Origin: Adiantum capillus-veneris
Lineage: Eukaryota > Streptophyta > Polypodiopsida > Polypodiales > Pteridaceae
Length of the DNA: 64,000 nucleotides
NCBI GenBank assembly: GCA_014529385.2
Contig: CM043957.1
Span: 72,012,381-72,076,380 of the forward strand
Direction: 5' to 3'
Shown here: one piece after another, positions 11,031 through 21,475 of the stretch
How the letters are laid out: the number at the start of each line of letters is the position of its first letter
How positions within the stretch are numbered: the first letter of the stretch is position 1
The notes under the pieces: model-generated
What the model was told of the DNA's origin: nothing
Database searches by the model: none
The model's input: only the letters and a program-made list of their open reading frames with translations
Program-made: the position numbers and the translations under genes

Positions 11031-11811
11031 TGCAGGAAGAGCAAATAGCAAGGGGGCTCGCCCAAGAGAGAGAGGGGGGCTGATTTTTGCAAGGCATTAT
11101 CACACACACACTCACACACAGTCTATGTGTGAAGCAAAGAAGACTATCTCTTCCCAAGCTTTAATGGAGTGCTCATCACCTACTCCAAGCTTGTGAGATA
11201 GAAGCCTACATCAACACTCTCTTGGCATGTGGATGCAAATCCAACCAAGAGCCAAGCTTCAATGCATGCTCATCTCCTCTACCAAGCTAATTACTAAGCT
11301 AAAGCTATGCTAATATGAGTGATTATGTGAGGAGATGTACATCTTTCTCGTAAGATACTCCTTCTTCCTCTCAATCTACTCTCATACCCTGCTAGCTCTC
11401 ACCATCTTCGAAGGTGTGTGAGGTCTTGGGTCTGAGAACGGGGATAATTAAAGTTGTGTTTGTTAAGTGTTTTGCTTAGTGCATGAAGCTTTCATCTTCA
11501 TTGCACTAGCTAGTCTTGAAGGAACACAAAGAATTGTATTGTACAATGTCTCTCTTGATGGGAGAAACCATAATACAAAGCCTTTTGGAGGGGGGACCGG
11601 CTCCATGCAAATCCGGTCCTCAACTGTTGTCATTAGCTTAATTTCTCTCTCTTTTGAAAGTATTGTCGATGCTATCTAACTAGGTGTTATGCTTTTTGTT
11701 GTTCTCTCCACCCAAGCACTCTTGTAATTCTCATTAGGAATCTATTCTAATGAAATGCCCACTATGTTCATGCTAGTTTCCGTTACATACAAGTTATTAG
11801 GCCATTAAATG
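11031..11811. other. No gene seen
   Basis: Mixed-composition DNA with a short interrupted (CA)n near 11,099-11,120. Small open frames (10,984-11,196 and 11,467-11,679) have no recognisable family features. Confidence 0.5.
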
Positions 11812-12045
11812 TTACATGACGTGGCACCAGCCCCGTCATTGTCCCCCACTTCGTCCATGATGACTTGCCTCGTCACCCTGCCATGTTGGCACTCCGCAGC
11901 CCCCCTGGCACGCGAGTTACGCATTGCAGTGGGCAACCCCGCCCCCTATGCCGCCATGCCCTCGCGTCGCGCACCCGACTTGCGTACCGTCGATGCCATC
12001 AAATAGGCTTGTCACTATCACCAGGAAAATAGTCTTGAGGGTCGC
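11812..12045 (+). repeat. Repeat family R1, copy C
   Basis: Matches the cores of copies A and B from CATGACGTGGCACC through GATGCCATCAAATAGG to CACTATCACCAGG. It is not flanked by the 70-base direct repeats seen around copy B. Confidence 0.75.
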
Positions 12046-12297
12046 ATAGGCTGCTGGGCTTTTAAGTTTGAACCAAGGACCTACAGGCATATACTACTTA
12101 TAATATATATGTGGCATGTAAATGTGTAGCCGTGTGCCATCCATTGTTAGAAAAAAATCGAGGTCCAATATGTCTGGACGATTTCACAAAACCATTTAAA
12201 AATGGGAATCTCGTGGTGATCCATCTCGAGTGGAGGTTGGTGGGAGGAGAAAAACGTGGCGGATGTGCCCTTTTAAGCCGAAGCCGCTTCCAGGTGC

Positions 12298-12302
<5 letters not shown>

Positions 12303-12361
<59 letters not shown>
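12303..12361. repeat. (CT)n microsatellite
   Basis: Pure CT run. Confidence 0.97.
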
Positions 12362-12365
<4 letters not shown>

Positions 12366-12505
12366 CGTTGTTCCTCTAGAACTCTTTGTCTCTGTCTCGA
12401 AAGGCCTGCGAGGGCTGTGGGTGGGTGGTTGCCAATATGCAGCTCTTATTCTAGTATGTGCGCTCGTTCGTGCTCACTCAAGCCGGGACACAGAGGGGGT
12501 GGGAT

Positions 12506-12507
<2 letters not shown>

Positions 12508-12546
<39 letters not shown>
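12508..12546. repeat. (CT)n microsatellite
   Basis: Pure CT run about 150 bases after the previous one. Confidence 0.95.
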
Positions 12547-12548
<2 letters not shown>

Positions 12549-12862
12549 GTTTAGTTCTCATGCGATGGGCAGGTGGGGCTGAGTAAGAGAGGCTGGGGGA
12601 TTGCACTGGCACCACTGGAACAAGCAGGTGCAAAGGGGGGAATGGGGGGCGCGCTCAGGGTACACAGGTTCATGAGCTGTGTGTGTGTGTGTTGCAGGTG
12701 CCTGCATCTTGCCCAATTCTGTAGTGTCTGCCTGCAGTGGGGGCAGGGGTTAGGGACAAAAGGAGGCGAGGCAGTGTCGTTGTTGGGGGCGGGGGGGAGG
12801 GGAGCTGACGTGGAAAAGTGGGAGGAGCTAATGTGGAAAAGTGGGAGGAGGGAGGAATATCC

Positions 12863-12885
12863 GGGGGGGGGGGGGGGGGGGGGGG
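12863..12885. repeat. Poly-G run, about 23 bases
   Basis: Uninterrupted guanines. The length is likely unreliable in assembly, and the run could form a quadruplex. Confidence 0.9.
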
Positions 12886-13372
12886 ATCTTAGGAAGTAAT
12901 AGGTTTTAATTTAAGTGTAGCCAGTATGTGGTCATGATGTTGAAAAAGGTTGAATTAACGTGAATCTGGTGAGATTCTACATGGTAGCTCTCATTCTCTC
13001 AAGCTACATGGAAACTCTCTTTGGCATGTACCGCACACGTGGAGCGACGATGCTCTCTCTCTCACGCAGTGCCTATGTTCCTTCTGCTCCCACTGGTGCG
13101 CACGTGGTGATTCCCTATCGAAAGAAAACACAAATAACAGGGCATCTAGAGTTTTATATGTTAATCAAGTGCGCGACAGTACTTGGGATGTAGTCGTCGA
13201 CACCAGCAGTTGGGGACGCAGTCGTCGACATCAGCAAGGCGGAGGGAGGGGAAGCGCGAGAGGTGTTTTGGGAAGGAGCTGGTCACGAGCAGGTTGACCA
13301 TTAGTGCATTGGGGGTTGGATATGTTTTTTGTTGAATGAGGAAGCTCCAATGGTGCAACGTGGTCATGTGTT

Positions 13373-13436
13373 GGGATGGCTTAGACCAGCGATCTGTTGA
13401 CTCTACCTCACGATCTGCCTAAAGTTCGAATCCAAG
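13373..13436 (+). other. tRNA-like stretch with A-box and B-box spacing; possible SINE head
   Basis: TGGCTTAGACCAGC (13,377-13,390) resembles a Pol III A box. GTTCGAATCC (13,424-13,433) is a near-consensus B box at about tRNA spacing. The stem arms do not fold into a proper tRNA by eye, so this is a tRNA-related head of a SINE or a tRNA relic rather than a gene. A second A-box-like sequence, TAGCCGAGTGG, lies at 13,723-13,733. Confidence 0.35.
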
Positions 13437-14266
13437 CTATTCAGTTTTGATGGGGTGTAAATCTGAAGGAAAAGCTTCCACCAAGGAAAAGCTTCCACCA
13501 GATGCCAGCTTCCACCAAATGGCATCTGGGCAGATTCCAACTGATAAATTAGAGAACCTACCAGGTATGTCAGTTAATGTATTTAAATGGGTTGAAATTG
13601 TAAAATCCCAGATAGATTTCAGCTTGCCTTTAGGAAAACCGGGAAATTTTCATAATTTTTAGCTTAATTACGCTTCAAAATTTGACCTTAGGTTAGGCCA
13701 TCGAAAACAATTTCAAAACATGTAGCCGAGTGGTCATGACTCATACCTACCGAGACATGCTGGCGGTCATTTCTAGCTGGAGCTGTGGATTTGTCGAAGA
13801 CTCGAAGTGTAGGTGGTCTCTTGCCTTAACCTGTAAGCCTCTCGCTATCTGTTAATGATGCAAGAAGATTGCCCGAGGCTTTCACTTCAAGGCTATGGTG
13901 GCAGCAGTGATGAAAGAGACTCGGACTCTAGGGTTGCCTTGGCGAATCAGATGACATAGAGGAGACGACGGCAGTACAAGAAGAAGAAAGATCAGGTTAT
14001 GCTTCTCTGCCACTCCATTCCCTTTGTCTCTGAGAGGTTTCTGCTTGTCTGCGAAGCTTGAGTGAGATATTTGAGAAACGGTCGATCCGCAATATTTCTC
14101 AAAAGCAGTATACCGCCTGGGATGAGCAATCGCACGTCATACATGAGGAAAGAAGAGACTATGAAGACGTCAGCAACAGGTAACATCTCCATTGTCAGTG
14201 TTGAGGATAATGAGCTTGTGTAGAGGTTCTCTCAGCTTTCTGCACCATTACTAACAAGGGTGAACA
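13437..14266. other. Upstream region of the 14,267 gene
   Basis: No coding family recognised. It should hold the promoter and 5' leader of the gene at 14,267. An exon/intron boundary in the leader is possible at CAACAG^GTAACA near 14,176, but this is not decidable by eye. No clear TATA box was chosen. Confidence 0.35.
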
Positions 14267-15862
14267 ATGAAAGCATCCGTCACATTCAGGGAGGAGAAGA
14301 GTCCACTCATCAGGATGAAGTTTCCTGTTACTCTAGCTGGTTTTCCAATGGCATCAGGGATTGTCCTTGGTGACAATCAGGATCTGGCTTTGCACTTGGG
14401 AACACCCCCGGATGCATGCCCCTCTGTGAAGATTTCCTATCAACCAAACTTGCCCTCCTCCCCGCTCTCTCTCTTTCTTAAAGCAGGTATTGGTCCATGG
14501 GGTCCACCTTGCACAGCAGCTCTTTCCCTATCAGCTGAGCTCAGGTTTTCTAGAGCTGCTTCTGGTCCATTCTTTACATTGCATGTGAAGCCACAAATAG
14601 GTGATTTCAGCCTCAGAAAGATGGTCAAGCTTGCCAGCTTTGGTGCATTGTCAGATTCTCCCAAAGTTATCAAGGAAGGTAGCAGCCACAGCCAAATCTG
14701 CAGTAAAAGCCGCAGGCAAAGCCACAGCAGCCGTCGTTCCTCTTCAGAAGCTCCTCGGCCGGTACTGGCATCTGAGGAAATAAGCCATCCTGCCATCTTT
14801 GATGATGCAGAAGCAGGTGACAAGGTTGTGTCAGGAAACAGCCATGGTTTGCTTGGTGATGTACCGGCCCTTACTCCTCTGCAGCTTGACAAAAGGTCCC
14901 TCTTTACACCCATGCCATATCGTGGTCAGCCTTTCAACAGAGTGCACGATGGAATATCAGAAGAGGCCGAGTCAGTGGATAACTGGGGAAATGATTATGT
15001 GAAGGTTGACGATTTTGAGAAGAGTAACAGGAGATTTCATGACAATGATCTAAACTTCAGTACTAGGAGTCATGATGATAAAACATCAAACTTTGAGGAC
15101 TTCAAAGATCGTCAGTCTCATCCAGGAAGTCCCCTTTCTGCCTCTGCTGGTGGTGGATCATGCATAAATGAGCAAGATACAGCTTCAATGCCAAAAACAG
15201 TTGATTTTTTTCCTGTGCCATGGCGTTTGGGAGTCGATGAAAGCATCAGAGGGTGGAGTTTGCATGCTCACACCAGTCTACCTTTGGGGAGTCAAACTGC
15301 TTTGAAGTTTAGATGGGGTGTGAATGCCCATCGTGATTTCTTGCAAGGATGGGACAGTCAGCTTTCAAGCGTTAAGCTTCCTTACCTTTATTTGCAGAAA
15401 GTCAGCCTTCTCACCACAGGTTTTACTTTGGAATCGTGTAAGCAAGGTGGTTTCCCCAATGGTGGCCCATTGCCAACACGTCCTCAGTATGAAGAGATTC
15501 ATGAGCTTTCTCCTGTTGCAGCTCTCTGTGGGTCCATGAAGCGTCAGCTTCAGTTGTTGTATGCTGAGAATCAGGTCCTCAAGAAAGCCATGGAAGATAT
15601 GAAGGCACAGTTTGAGCAAAGAGGCAATGGAAAACCAAGAAATCTTGGTGGTAATCTTGGGGATGTGCTGATGGAAGAGCCTGCTACTGATGGAGGTTCT
15701 AAAGAAAAGAAGGAGCCTTTTCTTAAAAGCCGAAATGAAAAGGGTGGGTCAGTGTCAGATAAAGGTAAGCGCAATCATGGCCATGATGGTCTGGATGCAC
15801 TCAAGAAGCTTAGTGGATTAGGCAGAGGAGGCAATGGGAAGTCCCATTCTATGTTCGATTAG
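14267..15862 (+). CDS. Plant OEP40-type outer-envelope pore protein homologue (531 aa, single exon)
   Basis: The start ATG is fixed by an in-frame TGA two codons upstream (14,261-14,263). Residues 1-120 begin MKASVTFREE and alternate hydrophobic and polar residues, with SGIV, LHLGT, VKISYQPN and LHVKPQIGDFS blocks. Residues ~121-310 are Ser/Asp-rich and probably disordered. Residues ~311-400 hold a second conserved block (VPWRLG, LKFRWGVN, VKLPYLYLQKVSL). Residues ~425-455 form a short coiled coil (VKRQLQLL-type SMKRQLQLLYAEN), followed by a Gly/Lys tail. This layout matches a plant family that, from memory, includes Arabidopsis At3g57990, reported as the chloroplast outer-envelope beta-barrel OEP40. 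The family match is strong; the pore function is inferred. It is the only intact host-type gene here. An AATAAA lies at 16,256-16,261. Confidence 0.75.
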   Translation: MKASVTFREEKSPLIRMKFPVTLAGFPMASGIVLGDNQDLALHLGTPPDACPSVKISYQPNLPSSPLSLFLKAGIGPWGPPCTAALSLSAELRFSRAASGPFFTLHVKPQIGDFSLRKMVKLASFGALSDSPKVIKEGSSHSQICSKSRRQSHSSRRSSSEAPRPVLASEEISHPAIFDDAEAGDKVVSGNSHGLLGDVPALTPLQLDKRSLFTPMPYRGQPFNRVHDGISEEAESVDNWGNDYVKVDDFEKSNRRFHDNDLNFSTRSHDDKTSNFEDFKDRQSHPGSPLSASAGGGSCINEQDTASMPKTVDFFPVPWRLGVDESIRGWSLHAHTSLPLGSQTALKFRWGVNAHRDFLQGWDSQLSSVKLPYLYLQKVSLLTTGFTLESCKQGGFPNGGPLPTRPQYEEIHELSPVAALCGSMKRQLQLLYAENQVLKKAMEDMKAQFEQRGNGKPRNLGGNLGDVLMEEPATDGGSKEKKEPFLKSRNEKGGSVSDKGKRNHGHDGLDALKKLSGLGRGGNGKSHSMFD

Positions 15863-18197
15863 TCAAGTAGAAGGTCACTATACAAAGCAGAGGGTTTCTT
15901 CTGTGGCTTGTGCTGACACAGGTTTTGAATATTTCAGCATTTTTGGAGGGGTGATGATCATGCTTACATTGTGTGGCTAGGGTGTGGGTGTTGACATTTA
16001 TGTGTGAGACACTAAGGCTCTTTGAAGCTCGTGTGGCATCCAACTTGAAGATAGCTTGTACAGATGTCAGAGTGCTAATCATTTGATGCCATCACGAAAT
16101 TGTTCTCCTGATGGACCCATAGTATGTACTCACTGCAAACTTGGGATAAGGAAAGGGCTCCATACCAATAGCAAAAGCTTTTTTAACCGAAGGCAATTAG
16201 AACTTAGCAGAGAATTTTTTGTTGTAAAGTCTGGACTCTTGTATCAAACAGCAAAAATAAACAGCTGCAAGTGGGAAGACATTCATGAAGATGATGGAGG
16301 GCTTAACTCTATGCATGGTTTGGTGTTTTCTGCTGTTCATCACGAGTTTCTTGAAGGTATTGTTATCGAACTCGGACCATAGACAAGATTGTACTTTTTT
16401 ATTGTGTTGCGTCTTACTTGCTGGCTGCTTATCTTTTATAAAACAGTGAGTTCAGCTGCATGAGTTTGCTTAACGAAATCTTTGGTGATTTTCTTATGTG
16501 CATTAGATGTCCCTTGGCTGCCTTTCACTTCGACATCTTCCTCCTAAGAGTCTAGGTTGTACGGAGTTTCTTTTGGTTTTTGAGGTACAATTAGAATTTG
16601 AAAGATGCCGCCAGGAATTGAATCTGGATCATTATGCACCCATATATCCACCTTAACCGGTAATTGTTGACCAGAATTTCTGTATAAATAGAACATTTGC
16701 TGTCTGCATGCTTGAAACTGAGGAACGACTGGAGTCGAGCTCGTTTTGAGAAGTGTGTTTTGGCACATGAGTTGGAGGCTGGCAAATGTACAATGTAATA
16801 CTCAGGTCTCTGGATATCAAATCTGAAGGGTAAGCTTCTACAATGAACTTGTGACCATTCAACCGAGTTGAGACTGACAGATGCTAAATGAAAATTTTAC
16901 TTGTGAGAAGAGATTGTCTGCAATCTATCAGATTATGGCATCCTCATCTTGCAAAATGAGCTCTCCCATTTCTTTTTATATCAATCGTTTGTCTTTTATA
17001 ACTCAATACCTCTACTTCCCCTTGTCACAACATGACACCTCATGGAGGAGATCTTTGCTTGAAGATAAGTGGGGTGTGCTGGTATGAATATTGTGCATTG
17101 ATTTGAATGTAGACCGGGTGTATACTTTGAATGCAGGGCTGTCCCAAGTTGTTATACAGCATTAGTATACTAAACAAGTTGAGGTCTTATCTGCCGGCTA
17201 CATGTGCAATACTCCTCTCTTGACCACATCCTGAAAGAGGTGGGTAAAGTAACCTATTTTGAGCTCCCCTTGTTACTGATTGTAAACATTTGAGTTTCTT
17301 CGTTTACAGTATTCTGAGCGCGTATCCTAAACGAGCAAGGATTTTGGTAGACTCTAGAGACACAAATGAGAACCTCAAGCTCAGATCCAAGCAACAAGAT
17401 GCACTTGTGCAACAATCAGTTGCACACGTGCTATATCACGTTCTTCGGATTTGTGGACATAAGCCCAACATTCGAATTGTTGGCAATCATTAATAATTAA
17501 AGGAGCAAAAGCTATGCTTAAGAGTAGGATTAAAGCAGATTAGGGTAGGAGTAGAGTAAGATTGTGTTGGCATGCACGAATGCATTGTGTGAATAGGCTA
17601 CATGTAGTTTGTTGTTGTACTAATCTTGTAATTCGTTGTTCAAATTTCAATTTTAGGTGGTTATGTTGTGCGTGGTTATCCAAGAATCCACATACCAAAA
17701 CCTATACAAATCAGCTCTCTATTTTCTGGATCAGAGTTTCATCTGTTGGTGAAATTGTTGAGCCATGCAGTAGAGGCTGCAAAGAAGTCATTTCTAAACT
17801 TTGACATTGCACTTAGTGTCCATAATATTAACATTCCCTAAAATATGCAAAAAAGGGATTCAGACAATTTGTTGCATCTTTTGGCCACTGAATAGCCTCC
17901 CCCATTACGTTGTCAATTACTCTTTTGAAGTGGGATTTTTGAGTGCTTTTTGTGAGAATTGTGATTAGAATGTACTTTGTAAGGCTTTTTTTTTTCAAAG
18001 AGGTAATAAGTGTTTTCTAAAAAGCAATCTTTCAAGAATCTATCTTCGAATGTGAAATTTGAGTATGTTAAAGGTTGACTAATTTGCATGGTTTTGAGCT
18101 GATTGTAGCTTGTAGCTTAAGTTTGGTAAAGAAAAGGTGATCAAAGGAAGCCAAAATACTCAAAAATTGGGGAGAAGGTGCTTCTTGGCATGCTAAT
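15863..18197. other. 3' flank of the host gene and unrecognised intergenic DNA
   Basis: The first few hundred bases are probably 3' UTR of the 14,267 gene. Beyond that I see only short open frames with no family features and AT-rich DNA. No repeat shared with the rest of the window was noticed before the LTR at 18,198. Confidence 0.45.
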
Positions 18198-18539
18198 TGT
18201 TAGGATCCATCCTACATACATGACATGACGCAAGCCAAACTCACACATAGACAACATAGTAAGTGGACATCAAGCTCACCTCCTAGCCATAGAGCCAATA
18301 CGGCCTCACTCCCAAGCTTGGGAGCCTGCAGCCAAACGGGCTAGTCTATGCCACAATGGATGGTGTCCCATACCACCTAGACCACACCAATTCTGGTGTG
18401 CGGACAGAGTTGCCAAGGGCCTAGAGTCCAAGTGTGGTGATCACACAAGATGTCTCACAAATGAGACTCAAGTCCTATTTATAGGACTTCATAACCTATG
18501 GGCCGTCAAGCGCCGATCTTGATGTTTGGGGTCGTAACA
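18198..18539 (-). repeat. 3' LTR of Gypsy element G4
   Basis: On the minus strand it starts TGTTACGACCCC and ends GGATCCTAACA, giving proper TG...CA ends and 342 bases. It contains a TATA-like CCTATAAATAGG. The minus-strand sequence just before it (18,540-18,552) is a purine-rich tract, AAGGGGAGAAG, as expected for a polypurine tract. Confidence 0.85.
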
Positions 18540-19492
18540 CTTCTCCCCTTATTTTTAATTGTTGTCCTCGCCAATATCCTCGGTGACAAAACCGGAGAAA
18601 TGATTCCTTAACAATCTAATTGACTCCTAGGTGGCTTGGGATTCTTGATGATGCTTCCACTTAATCAAATATTTGGGTTATGAAGACTTGCGAGACTTGC
18701 GGACCCTTTGATCAAGAACCGATTTCGGTTCAAGTCCAATGTAACGGGTGGTATCTTCTAAGTTCGAGATTTTCTCAGGAGGAATTACTAAGTCATCCTA
18801 TCCTAGCCGTTCCTCTCGGCTTGTGTGGAATACGGGATGCACAATAGTGGCTTGAGGCAGATCCAACCTATAAGAAACCCCACTTATCTTCTTTATGATC
18901 TGAAATGGACCGCAATAACAAGAAGATAACATTGAGCATGGACCAGTTTGGATCGTTTCAGAATCCTTCGGTATCCCCAGGTACACCCACATGCCCTCTT
19001 AGAGTTCGCAGGGTTGCCGATGCTGATTAGTGTAAAAAATGGCACGATCTTTTGGTGTCTCAATGCTTTCTTTTGCAATCTGGAGCATTTCTTGCATATC
19101 ATGTAAGAAATCGGCTACTGATCGCATTTTGATCCCCTTGAATCCAATGGCAATTGGTGCTTTTGGCTCATAATTGTACATAAGCATAAACAGGCTATAA
19201 CTAGTAGCCGAGTGCTTTGTATTGTTATGAGCAAACTCAATCTGTGGGAGATATCGTTCCCAATTAGATTGACGTCGAGAGACATACGCCCGTAACATGT
19301 TCTTCATAGTTTGATTTGTGCGTTCGGTTTGTCCATCCAAGGACAACATGCACAAATGGGTCTCCAATTTCTAGAAGACCGTTTACCAAAAATTAGTGAA
19401 TTTTGGAGCTCGATGACTGACAATTTCGTCGGGCAAAGCATATAATTTGTAAAAGTGTTCCACAAAGAGCTGGGCTAACTCGTGGCTCTTTA
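18540..19492 (-). pseudogene. G4 chromovirus integrase C-terminal part and chromodomain
   Basis: Minus-strand fragments read as the end of a Gypsy integrase: DGQTERTNQ, a long YVSRRQSNWERYLPQIEFAHN-like segment, PFQIIKKI, and VHPVFHTSR. A chromodomain-like tail follows (YLIKWK...). Stops interrupt the frame after EL and LG. G4's integrase N-terminal half, RNase H, reverse transcriptase, protease and gag continue at 28,494-28,544 and 34,497-37,400, because X and G2 are inserted in between. The fragment ends at the left LTR of X. An inverted duplicate lies at 58,279-59,172. Confidence 0.85.
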
Positions 19493-20200
19493 CGTTGGCA
19501 GGAGTACAGACCCCCGCGTTTTGTGTTGACATGCCATGTGGCAGGCTGTATGGATTTTCGCAATTTGTCCTAATTGCTTTTGGGGGCAGTTTTTGGACCA
19601 GATGCTTTTGGGATTGTCTGCTTTTAAACTAATTCTTTTGAGGCATTCCTTGTAAGAATAAATAGAGCCTTTGGGGCCTCACTTTGCAAAGCATCTGGAC
19701 GTAGAGTCTGAGAGCAAAGGTCTCATGGAAGTTGTAGCTTTGCTCAAGCGTTAATATAAGAATAAATACCAAAAGGGACGCTAGATTTTGGGGCCAATAC
19801 CTCTGGGCACGGAACTACACCGGACCGTGTCAACTCTATGTTTAAAAAAGTGTGATAAGACATTAGGAAGAGAATCTAGGAGAGCCTCTTTATTTGGTAG
19901 TTTAAGGGAGTCAAACCTTTAGTATTAAGAAAGTAATCAAAGGACGGCTTTTGAATTCAAATAGGAAAAACGGCTAGTTTATTTGAATTCAAATTTCTCT
20001 CCCAAAATGTAATTTAAAAATCTGGTGGGCAAAAGTATACCATGTAGCATACCTATGAAAAGAGCTCGGTGTGTAGATTCCAGATCTATAATCTCTGCTC
20101 AAATCGGAGATCATATGTAGAAGTTATGGAAGGCCAAAAATCATAAAGTTGTCCATCCTCTCTTTGGGGAGAAAAGTGCATCCTTTGACCATCCTTACAC

Positions 20201-20248
<48 letters not shown>
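19493..20248 (+). repeat. Left LTR of X with an internal insertion
   Basis: 19,493-19,860 matches the right LTR (28,063-28,430). From 19,861 (CATTAGGAAG) to the Copia insertion point is the left part of an extra segment that is complete in the inverted copy at 57,430-57,900. The distal LTR end is missing here, apparently lost at the (CA)n tract. Confidence 0.75.
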
Positions 20249-20251
<3 letters not shown>

Positions 20252-20475
20252 TACCATATACATGTGGTAGTGATGTGTGTGAACACACTAGGACCGCCGG
20301 GGCATTTTTTCCCTCTTTAGGAGGTTTTTCCCCCTGTGCATTGTATATACGCCCATCACTCTAGGGCTATCTATCTTTCCATAGCACACTAAGTAATACA
20401 CTCTCTATTGTGTGCCTTGAGCTTCCTTCGTCTTCTCCAAGCTGTGTGTGTTTCGCTGCAACCCTAATTCCAACA
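20249..20475 (+). repeat. Left LTR of the Copia
   Basis: TGTTACC...CCAACA, 227 bases, matching 25,199-25,425. Its upstream half should carry the element promoter. Related LTRs of truncated copies are at 41,142-41,370 and 47,233-47,459. Confidence 0.95.
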
Positions 20476-20777
20476 ATTGGTATTAGAGTAGGTCACGTCC
20501 TCCCGGGGTTAGTCGCCAGCTGCTCCAGCACACGCCTGCTCACTTTCTCCGATTTCAGTGAGCTTTGGCGAGCGTTCGCAGGTCGACAAATATTTTGGGC
20601 AAGCTCGAAGAGCTTGGTCTGCTCAGAATTTTGATTTGGGCTCATTTCGGCCTCCGTTTCCACTACAGGCAGTACTGCATAGGCTATTTCGTCATTTTGT
20701 GCAGAATTTCTGTCAGTGCCGTTTTCTGCATAACAGGTGCCTTATAGTCTTCTACGGTTTGTGCTATATAGCACAGG

Positions 20778-21436
20778 TTGTTCCCGCTCCATTTCTCCTA
20801 TTTTCGGGCAGTTTTCACATCAGGTGCAACATTTACCATAGCTGACAACAACAACACAGATGTGTTCAAGATGTTTGCTGCTGAGGACAGGTTGGATGGG
20901 GACAACCACCCTATGTGGGCTTATATGATGCAACATGTTCTTGTGTCAAAAGGTGTCTGGAACATGTGCAGGGCATTGATGTACGTCCTGGTTTTGAGGA
21001 TGTAGGCGATGTTGAGGATGTTGCAGGTCTTGCTGCAAGGATTGCAGCTGTTAGAGTTGTTTTGCCTAAGGCAGAACAAGCTCGTTGGGATGTTAAGGAT
21101 GCGCAGGCTCATGCATTGATTGCGTTGTCTGTGAAGCGCACCATTGTTCCTCACATCCGTTCAACAAAATCTACAAAACAGGCTTGGGATATTCTAACAG
21201 GTCTTTATGCAAGCCGCAATGAGGCTAAAATTGCTTTGCTGCGTAAAGAGCTGGAGTCGAAGATTATGCATGAGGAGGATGATATGGACACTTTCCTTGC
21301 TAGTGTCAAGGATATCAATGAGCAGCTTATTTCTGCAGGTGAAGTCATTTCAGACAGTTCCCTTGTGCAGACTGTTCTTGATGCCTTACCAGATTCCTAC
21401 CAGACTTTTGCCAGTACTTGGAGACTGATGACCTAA
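20778..21436 (+). pseudogene. Copia gag, one frameshift and one stop
   Basis: The frame starting near 20,778 encodes a UBN2-type Copia gag start (FAAEDRLDGDNHPMWAYMMQ). It shifts near 20,963 to the frame that reads RWDVKDAQAHALI, TKQAWDIL and VLDALPDSYQTF, which is the usual gag core. It stops at TAA 21,434-21,436, where truncated copies at 42,200 and 48,400 have CAA. The rest of the polyprotein continues in the same frame. Confidence 0.9.
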
Positions 21437-21475
21437 GGAAATCCAGAAGTTGTCAAGTTTGATGCATTATGCACA

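Larger units (their letters stand above)
12046..13372. other. No gene seen; simple-sequence-rich region
   Basis: Contains (CT)n at 12,303-12,361 and 12,508-12,546, a short (GT)n near 12,678-12,692, and a G-run at 12,863-12,885. Open frames across these tracts are products of the simple repeats. Confidence 0.6.

Noticed and set aside
12573-12899. 108-codon frame rich in Gly
   Set aside because: It ends in the poly-G run and has no recognisable features.
13723-13800. Complete tRNA-Ser/Leu gene
   Set aside because: An A-box-like sequence is present, but no matching B box or acceptor stem could be found.
14440-14913. 157-codon minus-strand frame inside the host gene
   Set aside because: It is antisense to a conserved plant coding sequence and shows no family features.
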